Positions 11,711 to 23,402 of a stretch of 64,000 nt of DNA are shown here, piece after piece (the first letter of the stretch is position 1; the number at the start of each line of letters is the position of its first letter). Origin of the DNA: Homalodisca vitripennis. Its lineage: Eukaryota; Arthropoda; Insecta; Hemiptera; Cicadellidae. A model generated the notes under the pieces. The model was not told the origin of the DNA. It made no database searches and saw only the letters and a list, made by a program, of their open reading frames with translations. A program made the translations under genes and the position numbers. The stretch spans positions 1 through 64,000 of the forward strand of contig NW_025778061.1 of assembly GCF_021130785.1 (NCBI RefSeq), written 5' to 3'.

Positions 11711-11779
11711 CATCAAAGTTAAAAGTTTGGTTCACGTTGTAAAACTGAGTCTATCCCTATCTACTATACTTGAAATGCA

Positions 11780-11989
11780 GGGTTCGCCTAGCTCTGTACG
11801 GTACGTAACAGAGTACCTTAGGCCGTGTGAAACAGAGGCTGATCCTTTCGTAAATTCGTAGATAGGGACGGAGGAATTTTCGGATACTAAACATTCTTTG
11901 GCTTTGAATTGTTGGAACATCTCTACATTAGTCTTCTAAGTTAAATTTTTCTTTTAAACTCTTGTGATTATTCGCTTGTTTACGGTACT
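11780..11989 (+). promoter_or_regulatory. Conserved leader upstream of the Helitron Rep gene (candidate)
   Basis: The motif AGCTCTGTACGGTACGTAAC followed by a GTACC half-palindrome (about 11790-11818) precedes the Rep start. It recurs ahead of the H6 gene (about 22589 and 26141), where GGTACGT-AACA-ACGTACC is a perfect inverted repeat at the second site. Conservation upstream of both Rep genes suggests a promoter or protein-binding role. This is inference only; I see no clear TATA box. Confidence 0.35.
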
Positions 11990-14900
11990 ATGTCCTTTTA
12001 TTGCGTTGCTAAGGGCTCTTTCCATCAAGGGAATGAGCAGTTGTTTCCGACGAGCAAAAACTCCCAGTGCACTGCGATTTCTGCTTGTGCCCTTGCCTGG
12101 AAGACTCTTAGATTGGAATTTTCTACAGCGGCTATCGATACGATTCTCATCACTGGTGATCGTATTTACAATACATTGCGAGATGAGAATCGCATGGGTG
12201 GAAACCGGTATTTGTCTCCTGATGAACTTCCTACCGATTTTATCATTCATGAACAGTCCGTATCCGTTGTAGAAAATTCCTTTGTGCACGACGCTCTGTA
12301 TCCTTTGGCAGTGGGAGATATGGGTGACTGTATTTTATCTCTGTCTAATGTTTTGGAGGGTTTGATGGCCGAGGATTTAGAAAACACTGGGTTTCTCTTC
12401 ACGGGACAAACGGTTACAGTTGCTTTTTGGCGCTCCCAGGGACAGCTGTACTTGTTTGATCCTCATCCAGTGAACGAGGACAGAGTGTACGATTTGGCTG
12501 ATGACCAAAATAACCTGGCCCGCCTCTTCCAGTGCGAGAACTATTCAGCACTGGCCGCGTTATTGTTGTCAAATGCTGCTCTGGATGGGTCAGTGAGACA
12601 GTTCAGTGTAACTAGATTAAGATTTTCTATGCCGGCCCTTAGTTACAGTGAACCGGTACAGATAAATTCAGACACATTCGAAATTAAACCACTAGCATGT
12701 AATACACGGTCTAAACGCCACAATGAAAATGATTTTGAATATACCACAGTTAAAAATATCCCTAAGGTAATTTTATCCCCATTAAAAAGTGTGATTAAAT
12801 GTAAAACCATTGGAAGACCGAAGAAAATACGTCGTGGACGCCCTAAAACACTCACAACAACGAGAGACGAGCAAGTGAGAGAGGCGAGCAAAAGATACGT
12901 TCAGCGGAATCCTAAAATAACTCGTGACACAAATCGTAAATATCTAGCACAAAACCCCGAAGTCCACAGGAAAGCAGTCCGTATTTATAGCCAACAGCAT
13001 CCTGAAGTCCACAGAGAATCTGTTCGCCGATACGACGCGCAGCATCCTGAAGTCAACAGAGATGCTGTCCGCCGTTATAGTCAACAGCGCCCTGAGGTCA
13101 ATAGAGATGCTGTCCACCGTTACAGTCAACAGCATCCTGAAGTCAACAGAGATGCTGTCCACCGTTACAGTCAAAAGCATCCTGAAGTCAACAGAGAAGC
13201 TGTTCAGCGCTACTACAAACAAAATGTGGAAACATGTCGGGGAAGAGTTAAGGGGTTCCGTTTGTTAAATCCTAAGCTAGCCGAACTTCGTCACTTGCCA
13301 ATTTCACTTGCTCGGCTCATCGTTGCCCACGGACCAATGGCACATTGGAGTGGTGCATTGCTTTACGATGTTAACAGCTACAAGCTAAAGAAAACCTGCT
13401 TTTGGAATGATGACGTATTTATCTGCCCTCACTGCCAAGCACCTCTGTTCGCGGAAGAAGAAGATAGAAAGAAGTGGTGTTGTGGAGAGGGAGCATACAA
13501 TGTGAACAAAATACCACCTCTCAATGCACCATTCTACTCTAACCGACGCTTCCTCGACAGAGCGCGTGCTTACAATGACCTCTTTGCTCTCTGTGCCCTC
13601 AAAATTTCTGGCGGATACCGGCACCCAAGTGGCCTCTCATTCTTCAAAATCGAAGGGAGGATGTATCACCAGGTGTACAGCTTGGACGCCCCCGGCCAAA
13701 GGTTTGTTACTGCGGGCGGTGACGTCCAATTCGTAAATCGGTGCCGCCTTTACATCGACGATGGCGAAGAACGCAGGAACATTGCCATTAGTAGATCACT
13801 TGATGCCGCCACAGTGGACGAAATTAAAAATTATTTAGATTCGTTAAACCCTTATGTCCATGACTTCCGGCGGTTAAGTGATGAGCCCTTGGTAAACGCT
13901 CACTTAGAATTCCAGATTACAAGTCGAGCTACTCATGGCAATGTTCTTGGTGACAGGCAAAGAGGTATTGAAGTGCACGCCGTGCTTAGTTGTGATGATG
14001 CAGTCACTGAGCCTCGTCGGCTCACCGTCTGGAAAGTGGGGGCTGGAAGACCTTCTACCATCGATCTCTTTAGTCCTCTGATGGAGCCCTTCCAGTACCC
14101 ACTTCTCTATCCGCAAGGCACTTTGGGTTGGCACATCGGCATGCTGGATAATAACGGGAAAAAACTTTCTCAGTATAACTATTCACGTTGTCTCTTGCTC
14201 TCCGATCCTCGTTTTTCTTATCTTGGCCGACTTTCTCAAGCTTGGCAGGTCGAGATGTTTGCGAGGTTTGAAGAGGAGAGACTTCGTTTTATTAAATTCT
14301 CACAGTCAAGGTCGTCAGCCCAAAATGCCATGCGGATAGGACAGCTGAATGAACTTCTTGACGCTCAACGTGATGGTCTGGCAGGAAGGCAGGTTAGCGA
14401 CGACATCGCTCGGGATGAAACAGTCCAAGGCGAGGGTGGGGCACAGCCTGGAAAGATTTACCTCCCAAGTACGTTCACTGGTGGGCCCAGGTACATGAAA
14501 ATTCATTACGAGAACGCGATGGCTCTCGTCACACGCCTGGGTTCACCAACGTACTTCCTCACGTTTACTTACAGCGCGACTTGGGAGGAAAACAAGAGAG
14601 CGTGTCCTCACGGCAGTGGACGCAGTGACCCTAGCACGGCTTGCAGAGTCTTCCAGATCAAACTCCTCGAGCTTCTTCGAGATCTGCGGAGCGGAGCGAT
14701 GTTCGGCTGTACGAACTATATCGTCTACGTCATCGAAATGCAAATGAGGGGCCTTCCTCACGCCCACATTGTGTTTAAGATTGACGGAGACGGTCCAGTA
14801 CAAGCAAACGAAATCGACTCTGCAATCCGCGCGGACATCCCCTCAGAAAAAGAAGCCGGTGGAAGACTCAGGAAGTTGGTGTTGCAGCACATGATCCACG

Positions 14901-17517
14901 GTCCTTGTGGCACTGATCATCGCACCGACTTCCTGTGCTGGGACGCTGTGAAGGGTCACTGCACAAAGTTCTATCCTAAGCCTTCATGCCAGTCAACCCA
15001 CGTAGATGATAGAGGATTCGTTCAGTACAGGCGGGACTATAGTAATACTGGTCAAATCAAGTCACGCAACAGGTCTGTTACTGTTCACGATGGATGGGTT
15101 GTGCCATATAATGCCGCACTACTGCTAAAGTATGAAGCACATATTAACTTGGAGCTTGCTTCTACCCGTCGCGTCATCAAGTATCTATTCAAATACCTGA
15201 TGAAGGGTGGATCACTTCAAAATGTCACCGTCACTCCTTTGTGGCAACAAGAGGACGAGGTAGAACACTATGTAACTAAGAGAATGGTTGGTGCAAGCGA
15301 CGCATGCTGGCGTCTCTTGGACTTCCCAATCTCAAAGTCAGAACCGAGAGTTGAGTGTCTACCCGTCCATCTTGAGGGTAAACAGCACGTCTGTTTTCGT
15401 CCCAGTGATCTCACCTCTGCGATAAATAGATCAAGCTCCAAGTTAATATTGTATTTTAACAGACCTGTTGATAAAACTTTTGACAGTTTAACTTACCTGA
15501 CATTTTTTGAGAACTACATAATTCATGACAAACGACCAAAAACAGAACCTATATATGAACATCAAGACGGAAAACACTTCGTCACACCTCGCCAGCGTGG
15601 AGGGAAGGTATGTAGGGTATTTTGGGTCTCGCCTAATCGTGGAGAACTCTACTACCTTCGGATGCTCCTCTTGTCAACACCTTGTCGCGGCTACTCCGAC
15701 CTCCTGTCACGCGGTGGTCCTGATTGCCGTACGTTCCAGGAGGTTTGTCGTCAGCTCGGCTTGATTGAAGACGAGGATGAGTACCGCGAAGCGCTGCGAG
15801 AGGCTTCTGGGTTCATGGTCGCTTCCAGGCTTCGTTCCTTTTTCGTGCTCCTTTGTAATATGGGTGCTCCTGCAGCAGTTCTGTGGGATTCCTTCCGTGA
15901 CACCCTTTGCGAGGACCACTTGGAAAGGAGCCCACTTGACCCCGAAAGAGCGTATACACTTTCCTTGATCGATATCGATCGCAGTCTACGTCGGCAGGGA
16001 TTGTCTTTATTGGATTGTGGTCTCCCCGACGTGCAGGATGACACGACGGAAGTGGGAAGGGAGCTGTTGGACTATGGCGAGAACCAACAGCGGGCCATTG
16101 TCGAGGAATGGGAACAAAAGCTCTTAGAAGACCAGAGACGCGTTTTGCAACACGTGCGTTCCCTTCTCGACAACCCCGGTGACCGCCGATCCTCAAGAGT
16201 AATCTTCCTAGATGGTCCCGGGGATATGGCAAAACGTCACTTCTTCGTGTCATACTGGCACATGTGCGTAGTTGTCGCCAGATTGCACTGGCCGTCGCCA
16301 GCTCGGGCATCGCTGCTGGAAACATGCCTGGTGGTTCAACGGCTCACAGCATGTTCCGGCTTCCGCTCGATCTGGGCGACGGGTCTGGCGTTTGGAACAT
16401 AACCAACGGGTCCCAGCGCGCAGAACTGATAAGAGCTGCACAGCTCATCGTCTTCGACGAGGCCCCGATGGCCCATCGCTACATCTTTGAGATCCTCGAC
16501 CGCTCGCTTCGAGATCTCATGAACCGTGATGAGCCATTCGGTGGCAAGATCTTTCTGTGCTCTGGAGATTTCCGGCAGATCGCACCCGTTGTTGTAAAGG
16601 CACGAACGGCAGATGCCGTCGCGTGCGTTTCACTTCGGGCCTCGCGTCTGTGGCGACTGTTCCGCGTCTTCTCTCTGACGACACCGCACAGGACGAGCAG
16701 TTCCGTTGACTACTCTGACTTCCTTCTCGCAGTAGGCAACGGCACTGTTCCGTCCATAAATTTCGGGGAGGGTAGAGAGAGTGACAGACTTATTCCCTTG
16801 GCCGAGGTGAGGTATGTCACTGCATTACAAGTGCTCATCTCAACCGTCTTTCCTGCCGACGTACTCCGCGATCCCGATCAGTGTGCTCGTCGTGCGATCC
16901 TCTCGACTCTGAACGTGAACGTTAGAGAGATCAACGACATAATCTTGAACTCTGTAGACGGTCGCCTTCATGAGCTGCGAAGCGCCGACACTGTGGACCG
17001 TGAAAACGATGACAATCTTGCTGTTGAAGTCCCTCTACTGAACCAGGCTACAGGCAAGGGTGTTCCTGATCACGTGCTGCGACTTAAGATCGGCTCAGTG
17101 TGCCTCATCATGAGGAATCTAAATATCGCCGACGGCCTTGTAAACGGCACTAAGGTCATTGTGACGGCTATAACCAATCGGTTGATTACTGTCAGACGCC
17201 CTCACGACGCGCAACCTATCGGTATTCCTAGAATAATCTTTAGGTTCGCGATCGTTGAAGGTTCGCCGTTACTTGTCCGTCGACGTCAGTTTCCTCTGAT
17301 GCTGGCATACGCGATGACTGGCCACAAGAGCCAAGGTCAGACAATAGATCAGGTCGGAGTCGATCTTCGCACTGATTGTTTCACTCATGGCCAGCTGTAC
17401 GTCCTGCTCAGTAGAGTTCGATGTCCGGAAGACATAGTTGTCCTCGTCCGCCCCGAAAGGGTACAAAATGAAGTCGCCTACGCGAAGAACATCGTGTACG
17501 GCGAACTTCTTCAGTGA
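11990..17517 (+). CDS. Helitron Rep/helicase polyprotein with N-terminal C76-like cysteine protease, one frameshift
   Basis: About 1842 codons if one missing G is allowed for; as read, the frame 11990-16402 breaks and resumes in 16264-17517. Domains in order: (1) residues 1-200, resembling the herpesvirus tegument deubiquitinase family (peptidase C76), with Gln13, Cys27 in NSQCTAIS, and Asp157-Pro-His159; (2) a basic linker with GRPKKIRRGRPKT AT-hook-like motifs (about 275-290); (3) about eight 15-residue repeats of the type YSQQHPEVNRDAVHR (about 310-410); (4) a Cys-rich finger (CPHCQ...WCCGEG, about 479-505); (5) the Helitron Rep domain with HUH at His924/His926 and the tyrosine pair Tyr1065 and Tyr1069 (YLFKYLMK); (6) a Pif1-type helicase with Walker B in IVFDEAPMAH. 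The lesion is in the P-loop: GGGG at 16220-16223 where the H6 copy has five G and reads GPGGYGKT. The Rep domain nicks and joins DNA and the helicase unwinds for rolling-circle transposition. Everything else is open, so the element may be recent or the lesion a sequencing error. Confidence 0.9.
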
Positions 17518-17531
17518 ACCGGATTGAGATT

Positions 17532-17890
17532 GGCAGTAGGCTAGGGGGCCTGTCCAAACAAAACTCCCCGTCGAGATTGACACTGGCAGTAGGCTAGGGG
17601 GCCTGCCCAAACAAAACTCCCCGTCGTGATTGACACTGGCAGTAGGCTAGGGGGCCTGCCCAAACAAAACTCCCCGTCGTGATTGACACTGGCAGTAGGC
17701 TAGGGGACCTGCCCAAACAAAACTCCCCGTCGTGATTGACTAGGCAGTAGGCTAGGGGTCCTGCCAAAAAAAACTCCCCGTAGTGACTGATTAGGCAGTA
17801 GGCAATGGGACCTGCCAGAACAAAACTCCCCATTCTGATTGATGCGGCAGTAGGCTAGAGGGCCTGCCAAAACAAAACTCCTCGTCGATG
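17532..17890 (+). repeat. 53-bp tandem repeat directly after the Rep stop codon (H3)
   Basis: Seven units anchored by GGCAGTAGGCTAGGGG at 17532, 17585, 17638, 17691, 17743, 17794 and 17846. Each contains CTGCCCAAACAAAACTCCCC. The first unit begins 14 bp after the stop codon. The same array with five units follows the H6 gene. The GGCAGTAGGC and GCCTGCC halves could form hairpins in RNA. Confidence 0.95.
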
Positions 17891-17918
17891 TAAATAGTTT
17901 TCTGTATATATGTAAATA

Positions 17919-19010
17919 TATGGTCTCTATGTTTGCCGGCCTCCCCGTGGCGAGACTGGATACGTCATGCTTGCTTTTAAAGCATTGACAAACTAACGGG
18001 CAAACAACAATTTCAACAATACATTATTACCAAATAATTTGACACAAGTACATACACAACTAAATATGCAAAGATGGACACAGATTTAATATATGGTCTC
18101 TATGTTTGCCGGCCTCCCCGTGGCGAGACTGGATACGTCATGCTTGCATTTAAAGCATTGACAAACTAACGGGCAAACAACAATTTCAACAATACATTAT
18201 TACCAAATAATTTGACACAAGTACATACACAACTAAATATGCGAAGATGAACACGACATTGAAGATTAACATTAACCAACGATTTATGTAATTTTGTTAA
18301 TAATATATGGTCTCCACGTTTGCCGGCCTCCCCGTGGCGAGACTGGATACGTCATGCTTGCATTTAAAGCATCGACAAACTAACGGGCAAACAACAGTTT
18401 CAATAAAAAAACATTATTACCCAATAATTTTACACAAGTATATACACAACTAAATATGCACAGATGTACAAAGCTTTAATATATGGTCTCTATGTTTGCC
18501 GGACTCCCCGTGGCGAGACTGGATACGTCATTCTTGCATTTAAAGCATTGACAAACTAACGGGCAAACAACAGTATCAATAAAAATACATTAATACCCAA
18601 TAACTTTACACAAGTATATACACAACTAAATATGCAAAGATGCACACGACATTTAAGATCAACATTAACCAACGATTGATGTAATTTTGTTAATATTATA
18701 TGGTCTCCACGTTTGCCGGCCTCCCCGTGGCGAGACTGGGTACGTCATGCTTGCATTTAAAGCATTGACAAACTAACGGGCAAACAACAGTTTCAACAAC
18801 AATAAGTTATTACCAAATCATTTGACACACGTATATACACAACCAAATATGCAAATTTCCACACGACATCAGAGAATATCATTGACTGTAATTTTGTTAA
18901 TAATATATGGTCTCCGTATTTGAGCATTGACAAACTAACGGGCAAAGAACAGTTTTATCAACTTAATGTTACTAGCAACTAATTTGACACAAACATATGT
19001 AACGCTGAAT
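17919..19010 (+). repeat. Alternating 175/215-bp tandem repeat (H3 3' region)
   Basis: The anchor TATGGTCTC lies at 17919, 18092, 18305, 18482, 18699 and 18905; the spacings 173, 213, 177, 217 and 206 alternate, giving a dimer of about 390 bp. The core holds GTTTGCCGGCCTCCCCGTGG, a TTTAAAGCA stretch and ACTAACGGGCAAAC, so GTTTGCC and GGGCAAAC can pair across about 65 nt. The long units carry an extra segment with ACATTAACCAACGATT. Confidence 0.9.
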
Positions 19011-19379
19011 CTCCCAACTTGCAGCCGTGATGCGTAAACAATATTAGTAACGGTTTGACCGCTATCGGACCCGAAATCTCAATTTTCACGTAAAAATTAA
19101 AAGAATTTCGCACGTAATGGCGTTTTACGGCCCACCCAAGGGAGATACAGCAATATATTACTTGAACTTTCTTTTAGACCACGTTATGCACTAAATATTG
19201 TTTAATAATGTGTTTTCCCACTAGAAAGGACACAGTTGGGGACACGTAAATTTAAAACCTCAAGTCCGATTTTAACCAACAACCGAATCCCTCCTGTCCC
19301 CGAATTCCGCTTATCCCCGAATTTGCAAGCGTACATCATGGGGGCCTGGGGGCGTAGCCCCCAGCGAGCCGAAGGCGAG

Positions 19380-21217
19380 TCCTATAATATATACAGCCGC
19401 ATGTGTAACTCACTGACATATAATCATACTAATTCTAACATAGTTCTAGAAGTGCTGGAAACGTGAAATTTTGCACACGCGTCACTTGTGTCTTCAAACC
19501 ACCGGGAAAAGTCTGAAAACCGGAAATTTTTATTTTTGAACCCCTCAAAAATATTCCCGAACATACCCCTTTTTTGCCCATGCAGGGTTTCCTTTGGAGC
19601 CCGATAGCGGGCGAAACCGTTGGAGCTAGCTTCGATCTGACGAAAAAATTCATGGTCAGGAAAGAAGTGAACTACAAAAAAGGTCCAGTGACTTTTTGCT
19701 CTAACTCCATCGGTTCGGCCGCAAAACGCGCTTACATTAAAATATTTTGAAATTTTCGCCTAAAAATTTACCTTTCGGGCTCGATAGCGGCTAAACGGTT
19801 GGTCGTAGCTCAAAACAAATTTTCAATGGGATTTAGGAAATGGCGTGATCTACAAAAAAGGTCATGTAACTTTTTGCCCTACCCTCAATGGTTTGGCCGC
19901 ATAACGCGTTTTAAAGTATTGATTTTCTAAGTTTTACGTGAGATATTGTTTTCTGGGCTCCATTGCAGACAAAAAATTAGTTTTAGGCCAGATAAAAAAT
20001 TTGATTTTGATAGTAAATAATGCGATGTACAAAAAAGGTTCAGCCACTTTTTATTCTATCTGTCATGGTTTGGCCGTAAAACGTGATTATGTTGAAAATT
20101 TCACTGAAAAACTTACATTCTGGGCTCGATATTGGCCGAACCGTTAACCTTAGCTTAAATGTAACATTTTTTGTAACTAGCTATACATAGGATCTAAAAA
20201 AAAGGTTCAGCAGCTTTCTATCGTTTATCTTTCCGTAAGCCTGATAAATGCTCTAAATGACAAATTCTTCGTCGTTACTTTTAGGTTTTTTTAAATTTTT
20301 CAACTATAATCAATGCGCTTCATGCTGGTTCCAGCTTGACCTTGTATTACTACGTTAACGAGTGACTAAAACCCTCCTCCACGTCGGGAGTTGGCTGAGC
20401 GTTAGTGAAGTTTCAATAGTAGATAGGGACAGAGTGTTTTTTATTATGTTCAAAGACACAACACCCTCTAAAATAGGCCCACGTGTGTCATTAACCCCTT
20501 GTAACATTAACCCCCCCCCCTGGGAATTTATACATATGACCAGAACATATCCTGACTAAATTAAACCCCCGGATGTCTTAACCCCCTTTAACATTAATCT
20601 CCCCCCCCCGGGAATTTCCTGGCATGACAAGATAAACCTCTGAGCAAATTAAACCCCCTAAAAAACTTAAAAATAATGACTCAGGGTTGGGTTTTTGTTA
20701 TATTTACACTAAACAATTCACAATAGCCCACCAGTGCAGTCCTTTCTCCACAGCTCCGTACTGGCTAAACCAGACGTTGTAGCTAAAATCCGAGGCCAGA
20801 ATCGAAAGATAAAATTAAATTTCCGACAAGAAAGGTCCAGTCACTTTTTGTCGTAACTCTAACGGTTAAGCCTTAAAACGCTCCCAAAGTCAAAAGTTTG
20901 AGTAAATCTGGAAAATTAAACTATGGTATACATACGTCCTCTGACTTTGGTTAAAACCAAATTCTTCTTGTCTCCAAATTTCGCGAACACATAACTTAAC
21001 TCTTCTACCACATCAATTGATTAATATTATACACCACACATCTTTTGGCTGAGCGTTAGCGAAGCATTACGACCCGTAAGATTCTCGAGAACGGATACAT
21101 AAAATTTGGAAACTTCACGTCTGAATTTAACCAATCACCGAACTACGCTTATCCCCGAATTTAGCCAACACCCAAATGGGGGCCTGGGGGCGTAGCCCCC
21201 AGCGAGCCGAAGGCGAG
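19380..21217 (+). mobile_element. Helitron H4, non-autonomous
   Basis: It starts TCCTATAATATATACAGCCG after the end of H3 and ends with the hairpin 21184-21202 and GGCGAG at 21217. Length is 1838 bp. It contains 180-bp type units at less regular spacing (anchors about 19603, 19793, 19961, 20128), a short C-rich block (20470-20690) and two copies of the TTGGCTGAGCGTTAG segment (about 20390 and 21045). No coding capacity was found. Confidence 0.75.
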
Positions 21218-21795
21218 TCCTATAATATATACAGCCGCATGTGTAACTCCGACAAGAAAGGTCCAGTCACTTTTTGTCGTATCTCTAACGGTTAAGCCGT
21301 AAAATGCTCTTTAAATAAAAACTTTGGTTAAAATTAGTAAAACGACTGACTAGTATACGTCTACTGGAGCACATCGTGAATTGGCTGAGCGTTAGCGAAG
21401 GTTACATTAAACACCCCTGGAATTTCCTTGTATGACCATATAATCTCCTGAGTAAATTAAACCCCCCGATGTGTTAACCACCCTGGTAACATTAACCCCC
21501 CCCCTTAGGGAATTTCCTGGCATGACCTCATGTCCGAATTCTAACAATCACCAAATATCTTAACCCCCCTTGGGAAGTTCCTGGTATAACCAGATAACCC
21601 CCTGATGTCTTAACCCCCAGTAACATTAAACCCCCCCAGGGAATTTCCTGGCATGACCTCATGTCCGAATTTTAACTATCACCAAATCTTTCTTATCCCC
21701 GAATTTGCAAGCGTGAATTTAACCGCTCATCCCCGAATTTGCAGGCGTACATCATGGGGGCCTGGGGGCGTAGCCCCCAGCGAGCCGAAGGCGAG
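21218..21795 (+). mobile_element. Helitron H5, short non-autonomous
   Basis: It starts TCCTATAATATATACAGCCG and ends with the hairpin 21762-21780 and GGCGAG at 21795. Length is 578 bp. It looks like an internal-deletion product: the 5' end jumps into the GGTCCAGTCACTTTTTGTCG block, then into C-rich units (21405-21720). It has no coding capacity. Confidence 0.7.
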
Positions 21796-23402
21796 TCTAA
21801 TATACTATACAGCCGCATGTGTAACTGACTGACTGATATATAGATACAAATTCTAACATAGTTCTAGAAGTGCTGGAAACTTGAAATTTGGCATGCAGGT
21901 ACCTTTTGCAATATGACCCACAGGAAAAGTCTGAAACCCGGGAATTTTTACTTTTAAACCCCTCAAAAAAATTATCAAAAAAACGCGCATTTTTTACCCT
22001 TGCAGGGCTTTTTTGTAAGCCCGATAGCGGGCGAACCTTTGGAGCTAGCTCGGATCTGACGAAAAATCGTTAGTCAGGAATGAAGTGAACTACAAAAAAG
22101 GTCCAGTGACTTTTTGCTCTATCTTCCATGGTTAAGCGACAAAACGCGGGAATGTTTGACATTCCAGAGATTTTTTCGCTTAAAATAAGTTTTGGAGCCC
22201 GATAGTGGCCGAACGGTTGGTCGTAGCTCAAATCTAATCGACCCATCAAATTAGCAAATTGCGAGATCTACAGAAAAGGCTCAGTGACTTTTTGCTCTAT
22301 CTCCATTGGTTTGGCCGCAAAACAGACAAAACTCCCTCTAAGCCAATATTACTCTGTCCCTATTTACGTAGATAGGAATAGAATCCAGTTATTTCCGTGC
22401 AGACTGTTCTTAAATAATAAATACCGGCCGAAGTATAGGTTATAGTAGCTAAAATCTGAGAGCAGAACGTCTAAAGTAAATTATATTACTACAAAAATTG
22501 TCCAGTCACTTTTTATCTTATCTCCATCGGTTAAGCGACAAAACGCACTTAAAATGAAATACGGCGTTAAGTAGATAGAGTATGGCGAGCTCTGTACGGT
22601 ACGTAACAACGTACATTACACCATGTCAAACACCGTTTCAATAATTATTTTCCTTCTGTTTACCTGGTTGTTCTATTATGACATTTGAAGCGCGATAGTA
22701 GTTAAACGATTCATTATAAAATTTACAAACTTTCATAACATTGTTTGTATAACTGTTACGTTTTTTATACTGCATCTACATATATTGATTACTGTAGAAC
22801 TAGTGATGGAAATTACGGTTACTTTGACGTAATAGGTTCCAACGTTACGTGACGGAGCCGTAAAAGGTTCTAGTAGCCTATTATTTTTGTCACCTATTAC
22901 GGGACAGCTCCGGCTCCGCCTGGCGCTGTGGCTCCGCTCGCGCTCGGCCGGTCTGTCACTGTCACCATATTATTTAATGGTGACAGTTACGTTACAGCCG
23001 TAGCTCTCGTAACTTCAGCAAACACCCGTCACCGCAAACACTGATAATTCAACTTAATTTTTGAAATTACAGGTTAGAGTTGCAATACTAAAACATATTA
23101 TTATTCGTAATTCTAAATTGCTTATGAACTAGTGTGTCATTTAAAATTTACTTAAGTTAAGTTACTATTAAGTCTTAAACCAGGGCTATAAAGTTGATAA
23201 GCCAATACCTTTTAGAATGTAATTTATGAGATACAACGTATTGAAAAAATATACAAAGTATATTACAACTACAATATGCAAGTAAAAATATACAACTAAA
23301 AAAACTTGTACTAAAAATATGTCGGCATTATAAAACAACAGCTCTTAACACAGTTTGCCTGACATATAATAAGAAAACTAAACTAAGAACAACTAAAAAA
23401 AC

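Larger units (their letters stand above)
9307..19379 (+). mobile_element. Helitron H3, autonomous-type, nearly intact
   Basis: It starts TCCCATATAATATACAGCCG after the GGCGAG of H2 and ends with the hairpin 19346-19364 and GGCGAG at 19379. Length is 10,073 bp. Layout: an array of about 180-bp units, a C-rich array, three more 180-bp type units, a leader, the Rep/helicase gene (11990-17517), seven 53-bp repeats, alternating 175/215-bp repeats, an inverted copy of the 180-bp motif, and the 3' hairpin. The 5'-TC, the 3' subterminal hairpin and the single Rep-helicase protein define a Helitron. The terminal CGAG instead of the usual CTRR is a departure. Confidence 0.85.

Noticed and set aside
12944..13268. 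Antisense and out-of-frame repetitive open frames opposite the 15-residue repeats
   Set aside because: They are shadows of the 45-bp repeats of the Helitron replicase; the sense frame is the one kept in both Helitron copies.
15707..16441. Several minus-strand and shifted frames of 60-170 residues over the helicase region
   Set aside because: The replicase coding sequence is GC-rich there, which opens other frames by chance; none shows a domain and they are not kept as such in the H6 copy.
17532..17890. 53-bp repeats considered as a CRISPR-like array
   Set aside because: Units are contiguous tandem repeats with no unique spacers, in a eukaryotic transposon.
18090..18180. Long-unit repeat core considered as a tRNA-like or SINE head
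   Set aside because: No A and B box pair or cloverleaf could be read; only the GTTTGCC/GGGCAAAC arms pair.
22840..22990. GC-rich patch near the left end of hAT1 considered as a separate promoter island
   Set aside because: It looks like part of the hAT1 subterminal region; nothing beyond base composition supports a separate element.
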